Assembly (NCBI GenBank): GCA_017437745.1
Contig: JAFRYI010000023.1
Coordinates: 62,001-126,000 of the forward strand
From: Bacillota bacterium
Lineage (GTDB): Bacteria; Bacillota; Clostridia; Peptostreptococcales; Anaerovoracaceae
DNA: 64,000 bases
Direction of reading: 5' to 3'
The first letter of the stretch is position 1, and the number at the start of each line of letters is the position of its first letter. Positions 17,520 through 28,354 of the stretch are shown one piece after another. Below the pieces are notes generated by a model that was not told the origin of the DNA, ran no database searches, and saw only the letters and a program-made list of their open reading frames with translations. The position numbers were made by a program, and so were the translations under genes.

Positions 17520-18728
17520 ATGTATCTCAGAAAGAGCGTATTCATAGTATTTCTGGTTGTGGCGCTGATCCTCGGCGGCGTGGGCGTGCTGTTCGCGCAG
17601 AAGCTCGGGATAAGCAACAGCAGCCTTCTTACGAACGACGAATACGAGGAATACCAGTATCTCGTAAAGACTTACGGAAAGCTGGAAGACATAAAGAACT
17701 TCGTGGATGATTATTATTACGTGGACGTCGACGCCGACGACCTTGTCGAAGGAGCGTACTACGGACTTGTGGACGCGCTGAACGACCCCTATTCCGAGTA
17801 CGTGTCGGCGGAGGAGTACGAGGACTACATCGGTTCCATGCTGGGAGAATATTCCGGCGTAGGCATGTCGTTCTACGGCAACGAGGACGACGTGCTGGAG
17901 GTGGTCCAGGTCTACAGGAACAGCCCCGCCAAGGAAGCCGGCATGCAGCCCGGAGACATAATCCTTAAGGTGGACGGAGTCGCGTATTCCGGAAGCCAGT
18001 CTTCAGAAGCCGCGTCCAACATCAGAGGCAAAGAAGGTACCTCCGTTGAGATCACCTACAGGCGCGACGGCGTCGAGAACACCGTTACCATGGTCCGCGC
18101 TTCCATACAGGTGGAGACCATAGCCTACGAGATGCTGGATGACAAGATAGGATACATCCAGATCGACAGCTTCGAGAGCGCCACGGCAAACGATTTCAAG
18201 GCTGCGCTGGACGACCTTACCGCTCAGGGAGCCAAAGGCCTGGTGATAGACCTTCGCAACAACGGCGGCGGACTTGTGGACGTAAGCGTAAAGATCGCGG
18301 ACATGCTGATGGATCAGGGCACCGTCGTCTACACGGAAGACCAGTACAAGAAAAAAGATTACTACACCACCAGGGCGGGGCGCACGGAGCTTCCGTACGT
18401 CGTGCTGGTGAACGAATACACCGCCTCCGCGTCCGAGATCCTGTCCGCGGGCATCCAGGACAACAACGAAGGCGTCATAGTAGGCACTAAGACTTACGGC
18501 AAGGGAATAATCCAGAGCCTCTATCCCAGCAGCATGATACAGGACCGCTACAGCTGGGACGACGGCAGCGCCGTAAAGATAACCATAATGCAGTATTTCT
18601 CGCCGTCCGGAAAGACCATACACAAGGTCGGCATAACCCCGGACTACATAGTGGAGCTGGTCGAAGGCGATGAGACCGACTACCAGCTGGAGAAAGCCAT
18701 AGAGGTCCTTAAGTCGGAGGTAAAATAA
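17520..18728 (+). CDS. ctpA: C-terminal processing serine protease (S41, CtpA/CtpB)
   Basis: A 402-residue membrane-anchored protease: N-terminal helix (about residues 4-27), a PDZ domain (EYSGVGMSFYGNED through AGMQPGDIILKVDG), and the S41 core. The nucleophile serine lies in EYTASASEIL and the catalytic lysine in GTKTYGKGIIQ. These enzymes trim the C-termini of exported proteins and can control division hydrolases, which fits the location after ftsEX and the M23 gene. The ATG at 17520 follows CAGGAAGGTTGAT. The stop overlaps prsW by one base (TAATG). Confidence 0.94.
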   Translation: MYLRKSVFIVFLVVALILGGVGVLFAQKLGISNSSLLTNDEYEEYQYLVKTYGKLEDIKNFVDDYYYVDVDADDLVEGAYYGLVDALNDPYSEYVSAEEYEDYIGSMLGEYSGVGMSFYGNEDDVLEVVQVYRNSPAKEAGMQPGDIILKVDGVAYSGSQSSEAASNIRGKEGTSVEITYRRDGVENTVTMVRASIQVETIAYEMLDDKIGYIQIDSFESATANDFKAALDDLTAQGAKGLVIDLRNNGGGLVDVSVKIADMLMDQGTVVYTEDQYKKKDYYTTRAGRTELPYVVLVNEYTASASEILSAGIQDNNEGVIVGTKTYGKGIIQSLYPSSMIQDRYSWDDGSAVKITIMQYFSPSGKTIHKVGITPDYIVELVEGDETDYQLEKAIEVLKSEVK

Positions 18729-19474
18729 TGTTCTTATTCGCAGCCCCGTCGATACTCCTTATAGTTCTGGCGGTACTTCCCGCCATCCTGCTGATGTTCT
18801 TCATCTACAAGCAGGACCGCCTGGAGAAGGAACCTACCAGGATGATACTCAGCCTGGCGATACTGGGAGTGGTATCGACGTTCCTTGCAATGATAACGGA
18901 GACCGTAGGCATGGCGCTACTGGGCAACTGGTTCTCGGAAGCCAGCGTCGCGTACAGGATCCTTCTGTACTTCATAGTCGTAGGCCTATCGGAAGAAGGC
19001 TTCAAGTACCTGGTCCTTAAGATAGGTACCTGGAGGAGCCAGGAATTCAACTGCAAGTTCGACGGCGTCGTTTACGCGGTAGCCGTTTCCCTGGGCTTCG
19101 CGGTCTGGGAGAACATAAAGTACGTGTTCACCTACGGACTTACGACGGCTCTGATAAGGGCCGTCACCGCAGTCCCCGGACACGCGTGCTTCGGCGTGAT
19201 AATGGGTGCCTGGTACGGGCTTGCCAAGAGAAAGCAGCAGCAGGGCTGGGACAGCGCTTCCAGACTCTCCCGCTTCCTTGCGGTGCTTCTGCCCACCCTG
19301 GTCCACGGAGCGTACGATTACGTCGCGACGTCCCAGGCCAGTTCCATACACTTCATAATGTTCGTGGTGATAATGTTCATAGTCTGCTTCTACACCGTAA
19401 AGAGACTCTCCGCGGACGACAAGTATCACACCGACGAGGCGCCGGGAGACGAGTCAAGCATAATCGATATCTAA
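18728..19474 (+). CDS. prsW: PrsW family intramembrane metalloprotease
   Basis: A 248-residue polytopic membrane protein of the CPBP/PrsW clan. The glutamate pair in GLSEEGFKYLVL, the FAVWENIKYVF helix and the histidine helices VPGHACFGVIMGAWYG and LVHGAYDYVA correspond to the family's active-site motifs. In Bacillus, PrsW makes the first cut in the anti-sigma factor RsiW; here no sigma/anti-sigma pair is adjacent, so the substrate is open. The ATG overlaps the ctpA stop by one base. Confidence 0.88.
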   Translation: MFLFAAPSILLIVLAVLPAILLMFFIYKQDRLEKEPTRMILSLAILGVVSTFLAMITETVGMALLGNWFSEASVAYRILLYFIVVGLSEEGFKYLVLKIGTWRSQEFNCKFDGVVYAVAVSLGFAVWENIKYVFTYGLTTALIRAVTAVPGHACFGVIMGAWYGLAKRKQQQGWDSASRLSRFLAVLLPTLVHGAYDYVATSQASSIHFIMFVVIMFIVCFYTVKRLSADDKYHTDEAPGDESSIIDI

Positions 19475-19487
19475 CAATACTGAAAAA

Positions 19488-19516
19488 CGCGCGCGGCCTG
19501 AAAAGACCGCGCTTTA
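19488..19516 (+). terminator. Weak hairpin between prsW and the anion transporter
   Basis: GCGCGG at 19491-19496 pairs with CCGCGC at 19507-19512, followed by only three T. It may be a weak terminator or just reduce read-through. Confidence 0.35.
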
Positions 19517-19522
19517 CTGAAA

Positions 19523-20893
19523 ATGACTGCATTAAACTGGGTCGCGCTCGCGATCTTCGCCGTTACGTACATTCTCATATTCTCGCTGGAAAAGGCAAGG
19601 CCGTACATCGCCCTTGCCTCGGCTCTTATTTTCGTGATACTGGGGCTTGCCCATGTCTTCCCGGAGTTTTCCTACGGGCCGCTCGCGGCTCTTAAGGAGA
19701 TAGACTGGAACGTCCTGATGATGATCGCCGGCACCATGGGCACCGTGGAGCTCTTCATAGAGTCCGGAATGCCGCGCCGCATGAGCGACATCATAATCTC
19801 CAAGGTGGGCTCCGTAAAGTGGATGATAGTCATCATGAGCCTGTTCGCGGGCATAGTCTCCGCGTTCGTGGACAACGTCGCCACTGTGCTGATGATAGCT
19901 CCGGTGGCTCTGGCGATCTGCAATAAACTGGAGATATCGCCCATCCCGACCGTCATCTGCATATCCATTTCTTCGAACCTGCAGGGAGCCGCCACTCTGG
20001 TGGGCGACACCACGTCCATACTGCTCGCCAAATACGCGGGTCTGGACTTCGCGGATTTCTTCTTCTTCCGCGGAAGGCCCGGAATGTTCTGGGTGACGGA
20101 GGCGGGAGCCATCGTAAGCGCTCTGATAATCTGCTTCATATTCCGCAAGGAGAATAAAAAGATCGCTCCGACCGAAAAATACGAAGTGCAGGACAAGTTC
20201 CCGACCGTAATGCTCGTGGGCACGGTCCTTGCTCTGATAGCGGTATCGTTCATACCGTACAAGGACGCGGCCGCTCCCGGTCAGTTCTATAAGCCGGACT
20301 GGACCAACGGCGCCCTCTGCATGCTGTTCCTGATAATAGGCATAGTAAGGGGCTGCATCAAGAGACGCTCCGCGGCTCCGCTCATCAAGGCCCGCAACGG
20401 ATTGGATCTCTACACGCTTCTGCTTCTGGCAGGTCTCTTCATCGTCATCGGCGGCGTTAAGAGGGCGGGCATAATAGATCTTATCGGCCGCGGCATATTC
20501 GATCTCTGCGGAGGCACCACAAGATCCGCGCTGTTCGTAACGTTTACGGTGATAGTATGGATGTCCGTGCTGATCTCCGCGTTCATAGACAACATTCCTT
20601 ACGTGGCTACGATGCTGCCGGTAGTCAAGTCGCTGGCGGAGGGTTTCGCGGTATCGTCGGATCCGGCGGTAGCGGGAAGCTGCGCCACGCTTCTGTACTT
20701 CGGTCTGCTGGTAGGCGCTACCCTCGGCGGCAATCTTACTCCGATAGGCGCTTCGGCCAACATAACCGGCCTGGGCATACTCCGGAAAGAAGGCTACACG
20801 GTAAAGCCGAAGGATTTCATGAAATACAGCGTGCCGTTCACGCTCTCCGCGGTGCTGGTCGGCTACGTTCTGCTCTGGCTCATCTGGATGTAG
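19523..20893 (+). CDS. ArsB/NhaD/SLC13-type ion transporter
   Basis: A 456-residue membrane protein with about eleven helices. The duplicated core motifs of the ion transporter superfamily are visible: SAFVDNVATVLMIAPVA and ISAFIDNIPYVATMLPV for the two half-repeats, and NLQGAATLVGDTTS and LGGNLTPIGASANITG for the two re-entrant hairpins. This arrangement is shared by ArsB arsenite exporters, NhaD Na+/H+ antiporters and citrate/anion transporters, so the substrate is not decided. No ars regulator or reductase is nearby, which argues against arsenic resistance. The ATG at 19523 has no clear ribosome site. Confidence 0.8.
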   Translation: MTALNWVALAIFAVTYILIFSLEKARPYIALASALIFVILGLAHVFPEFSYGPLAALKEIDWNVLMMIAGTMGTVELFIESGMPRRMSDIIISKVGSVKWMIVIMSLFAGIVSAFVDNVATVLMIAPVALAICNKLEISPIPTVICISISSNLQGAATLVGDTTSILLAKYAGLDFADFFFFRGRPGMFWVTEAGAIVSALIICFIFRKENKKIAPTEKYEVQDKFPTVMLVGTVLALIAVSFIPYKDAAAPGQFYKPDWTNGALCMLFLIIGIVRGCIKRRSAAPLIKARNGLDLYTLLLLAGLFIVIGGVKRAGIIDLIGRGIFDLCGGTTRSALFVTFTVIVWMSVLISAFIDNIPYVATMLPVVKSLAEGFAVSSDPAVAGSCATLLYFGLLVGATLGGNLTPIGASANITGLGILRKEGYTVKPKDFMKYSVPFTLSAVLVGYVLLWLIWM

Positions 20894-20905
20894 GCAGGTC
20901 CCGTA

Positions 20906-21940
20906 ATGAAGATCAGTCTTATCAGAAAAGAGAGGGGCAGAGTATACAAGTCGGCGGACATAGTGCGCGCCTTGTTCGGTTTCGAACTGGACCACGATGG
21001 GGAGTGCGCGCCGCATCTTAAGGGCCCGGGATCCGAGGGCCTTTTTATATCCGTCAGCGACACCGTAAACTACTGGGCCTGCTGCATAGAGCCGCATCCC
21101 GTGGGCCTGGACATGGAGGAACGTTCCAGGGTAGTTAAGCCGCGCGTAGCAAAGAAACTGCACAAGGACGAGCAGCAGTATCTTGCGGCGCTTTCCGAAG
21201 GCGGCAGCGAGTGGACGGAGGAGTTCCTGTCGATCTGGACGCGCAAGGAAGCCTGGTCCAAATACAAGGGCATGGGCTTGTCTCTGGACTTTTCTTCTTT
21301 CTCCGTGCTGGACGGTTCTCTGGAAGGCGTTCCGGTGGCGGGCTTTACCTACAGGAACCTGGTCTTCGGCATAGCCGGGGATGATAAGGCGACTGTACAG
21401 CGCGCCGAATACGACGCCCCGTTCAAGAAGAACGCGCTGGATTACGCGGCGGGGCTTCTGGACGCCAGGGCCTATTCGTCCGCGGAGCTTAAGAAAAAGC
21501 TGGAGAGCCGGGGATACGCTGCGGAGGAGATCGCGGAGGCGCTGGAAAAGCTTAAGGATTACGGTTACATAAACGACGGGGCTTACGCGGAGAACATGGT
21601 CCGCAGGGGCTCCGAACAGGGCAAATCCTCGCGGCGCGTAAAGGCGGAGCTGAAGCTTAAAGGCATAGATCCCGATGCCGCCGGAGAGGCTGCGGAGGAG
21701 CTGAAGGAAGGCGACTACGCAAGAGCTCTTAAGGAAGCGGAAAAGATCCTGGAAAAGGCCGGAGGGCTGCCGTACGCCTGCAGAGAAGACGACATCGGCA
21801 GAACCGAGGAAGCCCGCGAGCGCGTAAGAGAAGCTTACGCTAAACGTCAGAAGATATACGGAAAGATATCCCGCAGGCTCGCGGCCCTTGGCTACGAGGC
21901 TTCGGTAATATATTCGGTGCTGGAGGAGATCGGCAGATGA
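20906..21940 (+). CDS. recX: 4'-phosphopantetheinyl transferase fused to RecX
   Basis: A 344-residue protein with two unrelated domains. Residues 1 to about 165 look like a short Sfp/AcpT-type phosphopantetheinyl transferase: VGLDMEERSRV contains the metal-binding D-x-E and WTRKEAWSKYKGMGL the conserved K-E-A-x-x-K. From about residue 175 to the end it is a RecX regulator: AYSSAELKKKLESRGYAAEEI, LKDYGYINDGAYAENMVRR and LKLKGIDPDAAGEA are the three-helix repeats that inhibit RecA filaments. The junction is continuous with no stop or frameshift. The start ATG has a weak AGG site 13 nt after the previous stop. The last four bases overlap the DUF554 gene. Confidence 0.85.
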   Translation: MKISLIRKERGRVYKSADIVRALFGFELDHDGECAPHLKGPGSEGLFISVSDTVNYWACCIEPHPVGLDMEERSRVVKPRVAKKLHKDEQQYLAALSEGGSEWTEEFLSIWTRKEAWSKYKGMGLSLDFSSFSVLDGSLEGVPVAGFTYRNLVFGIAGDDKATVQRAEYDAPFKKNALDYAAGLLDARAYSSAELKKKLESRGYAAEEIAEALEKLKDYGYINDGAYAENMVRRGSEQGKSSRRVKAELKLKGIDPDAAGEAAEELKEGDYARALKEAEKILEKAGGLPYACREDDIGRTEEARERVREAYAKRQKIYGKISRRLAALGYEASVIYSVLEEIGR

Positions 21941-22632
21941 TACTACCCATAGGCGCGGTGACCTGCGCGCTCTGCATAGTTATAGGCGGACTCATAGGTT
22001 CCGCCGCGGGAGAGCGCATCAGCGACAAGGTAAAAGACACATTAAACATGATATTCGCGCTCGTGGCGCTGTCCATGGGCATCATTCCCATGCCCGGGCT
22101 CAAGAACCTTCCCGCAGTCGTGCTGTCCGTAATACTGGGCACGCTGCTGGGGGTAAAGCTTAAGTTGGGCGACAAAGTGCGCACAGGCCTGGGTAAGCTT
22201 GCCGGAGGGCGCTGCACGGAGGAGTTCCTTACGATAGCGGTGCTGTTCTGCGTAAGCGGCACCGGCTACTACGGCGCGCTGGTGGAAGGCGTTACCGGGG
22301 ACCACAGCATACTGCTCGCCAAGGCGATACTGGACATATTCACATCCGCGATACTCGCCTGCAAGCTTGGCAAGTCCGTGTCGCTTCTGGGCATACCGCA
22401 GTGCGTCATCCATCTGGTCATCTTCTTCATCGCAAGGTGGATATACCCGCTCTGCACCCAGTCCATGATAGCGGACTTCAAGGCCGCGGGCGGCTACATA
22501 ATGCTTGCGACCGGACTTCGCATGCTTAAGCTGCGCGAAGATCTTCCCACCGCGGACATGATACCGTCGCTGATACTGGCGCTGCCGATATCGTGGCTGT
22601 GGACCACCTACATTACGCCGCTGCTTGGTTAG
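21937..22632 (+). CDS. DUF554 family membrane protein
   Basis: A 231-residue protein with about seven hydrophobic helices. The start LPIGAVTCALCIVIGGLIGS, the block FCVSGTGYYGALVEGVTGDHS and the later DIFTSAILACKLGKSV segment fit the DUF554 (YdfK/YqgA-type) family. Its role is unknown; transport is a guess only. The ATG overlaps the stop of the PPTase-RecX gene (ATGA). Confidence 0.85.
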   Translation: MILPIGAVTCALCIVIGGLIGSAAGERISDKVKDTLNMIFALVALSMGIIPMPGLKNLPAVVLSVILGTLLGVKLKLGDKVRTGLGKLAGGRCTEEFLTIAVLFCVSGTGYYGALVEGVTGDHSILLAKAILDIFTSAILACKLGKSVSLLGIPQCVIHLVIFFIARWIYPLCTQSMIADFKAAGGYIMLATGLRMLKLREDLPTADMIPSLILALPISWLWTTYITPLLG

Positions 22633-22687
22633 ACCCGGCGCCGGAGCGCGTCCGGCAGCCGTAAAACATACATTCAGGAGTAAACAA

Positions 22688-24877
22688 ATGCGTTGTAGAT
22701 CGTGCGGATACGAAATGCCGGAAGGCTCCAGGTTCTGCGAGAACTGCGGAGCCAAGGTCGAGCCGGAGATAACAGAGTTTAAGGGCGCGGAGGCGGCTCC
22801 CGCGACAGAGCAGCCCGCAGTCACCGTTGCTTCCGGGCCGGAGCAGCCTGCGGAAAAGCCCAAGGCTGCGCCTGAAAAAAAGATAGAATACAAACTGCCC
22901 GACAATAAAGAAAAACGTTCCCTCAAGCTGCCGCTTTTCATTGCGGCGGCTGTAGTCGTTATTGCCGCGCTGATTTTGATAATAAAGCCCTGGAATGGTT
23001 CTGCTTCGCAGACCGCAAAGGCGTACAAAGCCTTTAGCGGCATCCTTACAGAAAAGGCGGACGATCTGGCAGCCTACGACTGGCAGCTGAACCTCGCCGG
23101 TTTGGAGAACGGAACAGAGTCCAGACCTGTCCTTTTCCGCGACATCTGCGGAAACGAGATCCCGGAGCTTATACTGGTGCGCGCCGCGGACAAGGAAAAG
23201 CGGACCGCGATGCTGGAGATCTACACCTTCGAAAAGGGCGCGGCAAAGCTCATATTCTCGCAGGAATGGAACTTCGGGCTTAAGTACATACTGTATCAGA
23301 ACAAGGACGATAAAACGCTGAAGCTTTTCACTAACGAAGGTTACGGCGGATACCTGTTCGAATATTTCATCAGCCTGGAAGACGACAAAGGAAGTCTTAC
23401 CGCGAGAGAATCCGCGGGTCGCAGCACGGAAAAGCCGGAAAGCGCCCTGGTGGACAAGTTCCGCGTGGACGGTAAAGAGGTAACGAAAGAAGAATACGCG
23501 GAGGCCATGGCCGAGGCTCTGGAAGGCGTGGACGAAGTGCTCATGTACAGCGACGGCGCCGTAAGCTACGTGGTGGATCAGATATACGAGAAAGGCTGCC
23601 CCGCCCAGACGGTCAGGGACGCAAAACTGCGCGCGGCCGCGGAAATGGGAGATCTTTACGAAGCCTCGGAAAAGGCGCCGGCAGAGATCGTTCCCGGCGA
23701 CATGCCTGACTCTCTGAACAGGTTCCTTCTGTATTTCAGCTCCTGGTATGACGGCGGCTCGGGCAATAAGGAATACGAATGCACCAAGGCTGCCGAAGAC
23801 AGCGGCAACATTCTGGCCGAGATAGTAGGCAACGGCTCCATCGTGGACTTCAACCTGTATCTGAACGCCGGGCACATGTCCATATGGGACAACAAGACTC
23901 AGGATCCGCGCGGCTGGAACCAGAAAGACGGCTACATGGGCTTCGCGGTCAACAGGGAAGAAGGAGTGGACTGGATAGCGCGGAACATTTTCAACGTTTC
24001 TGACGCGGACATCCGGACGCTTAAGAAGTCCGGCGAGGAGAAGGAACTCTTCTACATCGACAAGGACACCGAAGGCAATTCCAACTACTACAACATCATC
24101 GGCGGCGTGGGAGACCCGTTCATAAGCGTCTCTATAGGCAGCGTGCTCTACGACGGCAGCAAATACTACGTGTCCTACGATCTGCTGAGGATCGAGTACG
24201 GCAGGTACGGCAATCAGTCCTATACGTACGACAGCACCTACAGCGCCGTAATGGAATACAAGACCATAGACGGCAGATGCTACTGGAGCATGTACAGCAA
24301 CACCCCGGCCGAGAACGCGGAAGACCCGTCCGTCTGGGGCACTGCCGGAGACATTGAGGACGGCGCCAAGGTCCCCGACCTGTTCGCCAAGGTTCCCAAG
24401 GAGTACATATTCACCAGCGGCGTCGGCGGCTGGGGGACCGTCATTACGATAAACGAAGACGGCAGCTTCAGCGGCTCGTATGAGGACCACAATTACGGAG
24501 AATCCGGCGACGGCTACGACGGCACGCAGTACGTCTGCGAATTCACCGGGAAGTTTACGGATCCCGTACAGATCAACGCATTTACATACGCGTTCAAGCT
24601 TACGGACCTTCAGTACACGACCGGTCCCGCAGGCGAGAGCCGAATAGTCAACGATCCTTCCGGCTACAGGATGAGGGTGGTCAGCAGCGAAGCCTACGGC
24701 ATCAGCGGAGGAGACGTGTTCTACCTGTTCGCGAAAGGCGCTCCCGTAAGCAGGCTGCCCAAGCAGTTCATGGACTGGATGTACATGCCGCTGATCTCCA
24801 AACGCAGCGACATATACCTGAGCGGCTTCGGGCTCTACAACCTGGAGCAGCAGTGCGGCTTCTACGGCGCAAACTGA
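22688..24877 (+). CDS. Large zinc-ribbon membrane-anchored protein of unknown function
   Basis: A 729-residue protein. It begins with a zinc ribbon (MRCRSCGYEMPEGSRFCENC, two CxxC pairs at residues 3-6 and 17-20), then an acidic/proline-rich linker, a single membrane helix at about residues 80-101 (FIAAAVVVIAALILIIK) and a long extracytoplasmic part with many Tyr, Gly and Asp residues. This cytoplasmic zinc ribbon, membrane helix and large outer domain plan is common in Clostridia, but the outer domain is not recognised. The ATG follows CAGGAGTAAACAA. It stands alone between DUF554 and the ileS promoter. Confidence 0.7.
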   Translation: MRCRSCGYEMPEGSRFCENCGAKVEPEITEFKGAEAAPATEQPAVTVASGPEQPAEKPKAAPEKKIEYKLPDNKEKRSLKLPLFIAAAVVVIAALILIIKPWNGSASQTAKAYKAFSGILTEKADDLAAYDWQLNLAGLENGTESRPVLFRDICGNEIPELILVRAADKEKRTAMLEIYTFEKGAAKLIFSQEWNFGLKYILYQNKDDKTLKLFTNEGYGGYLFEYFISLEDDKGSLTARESAGRSTEKPESALVDKFRVDGKEVTKEEYAEAMAEALEGVDEVLMYSDGAVSYVVDQIYEKGCPAQTVRDAKLRAAAEMGDLYEASEKAPAEIVPGDMPDSLNRFLLYFSSWYDGGSGNKEYECTKAAEDSGNILAEIVGNGSIVDFNLYLNAGHMSIWDNKTQDPRGWNQKDGYMGFAVNREEGVDWIARNIFNVSDADIRTLKKSGEEKELFYIDKDTEGNSNYYNIIGGVGDPFISVSIGSVLYDGSKYYVSYDLLRIEYGRYGNQSYTYDSTYSAVMEYKTIDGRCYWSMYSNTPAENAEDPSVWGTAGDIEDGAKVPDLFAKVPKEYIFTSGVGGWGTVITINEDGSFSGSYEDHNYGESGDGYDGTQYVCEFTGKFTDPVQINAFTYAFKLTDLQYTTGPAGESRIVNDPSGYRMRVVSSEAYGISGGDVFYLFAKGAPVSRLPKQFMDWMYMPLISKRSDIYLSGFGLYNLEQQCGFYGAN

Positions 24878-24890
24878 CCTGCCGCGGTAC

Positions 24891-24919
24891 TTGCCGAGCG
24901 TAAAAAACGATGATATTAT
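24891..24919 (+). promoter_or_regulatory. Candidate promoter of ileS
   Basis: TTGCCG at 24891-24896, a 17-nt spacer and TATTAT at 24914-24919 with a TG one base before it (extended -10). The leader to the ileS start is only about 60 nt and contains a small GCCGC/GCGGC hairpin (from 24937); it is too short for a T-box and none was seen. Confidence 0.5.
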
Positions 24920-24986
24920 ATAAAAGTTACGGAACAGCCGCTTTTTAAGGGCGGCGGGACCAGTTTTCATAAAAAAGGTATTTGAA

Positions 24987-28091
<3,105 letters not shown>

Positions 28092-28145
28092 TCCGTCCGC
28101 GCTGCCGGATAATACGTAAAACCAAAGTAATAAAGTAATATAGTA

Positions 28146-28180
28146 GAAAAGCGGTCGACAAGGCCGCTTTTCCTGTTTTT
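28146..28180 (+). terminator. Terminator after ileS
   Basis: GAAAAGCGGTC at 28146-28156 pairs with GGCCGCTTTTC at 28162-28172 (one G-T pair), followed by CTGTTTTT. Confidence 0.8.
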
Positions 28181-28277
28181 GAGGCTGATTTAATTGTATT
28201 TGGGCAACAATTTTTTTGCCATATTATGTAAATTATATGTGCCAAACACAAAAAAATCGGCAACTCTTCAATTTCAC

Positions 28278-28307
28278 TTGACAAACTACGGTCTATTTAG
28301 ACATAAT
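28278..28307 (+). promoter_or_regulatory. Promoter of the oligopeptide ABC operon
   Basis: A perfect TTGACA at 28278-28283, an 18-nt spacer and CATAAT at 28302-28307, 47 nt before the oppA start. The 95 bases upstream (28181-28277) are very AT-rich and contain TTTGGGCA and TGCCAAA elements around 28200-28245 that could be regulator sites, but no family is recognised. Confidence 0.75.
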
Positions 28308-28354
28308 ATAAGACGTTATTTAATCGATAACTAGCTTTTCAGGAGGTTTTAACA

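Noticed and set aside
19523..20893. Arsenite exporter ArsB
   Set aside because: The superfamily match does not decide the substrate and no arsR, arsC or arsA gene is nearby.
24878..24986. T-box leader upstream of ileS
   Set aside because: Only about 60 nt separate the likely promoter from the start codon and the conserved T-box bulge sequence is missing.
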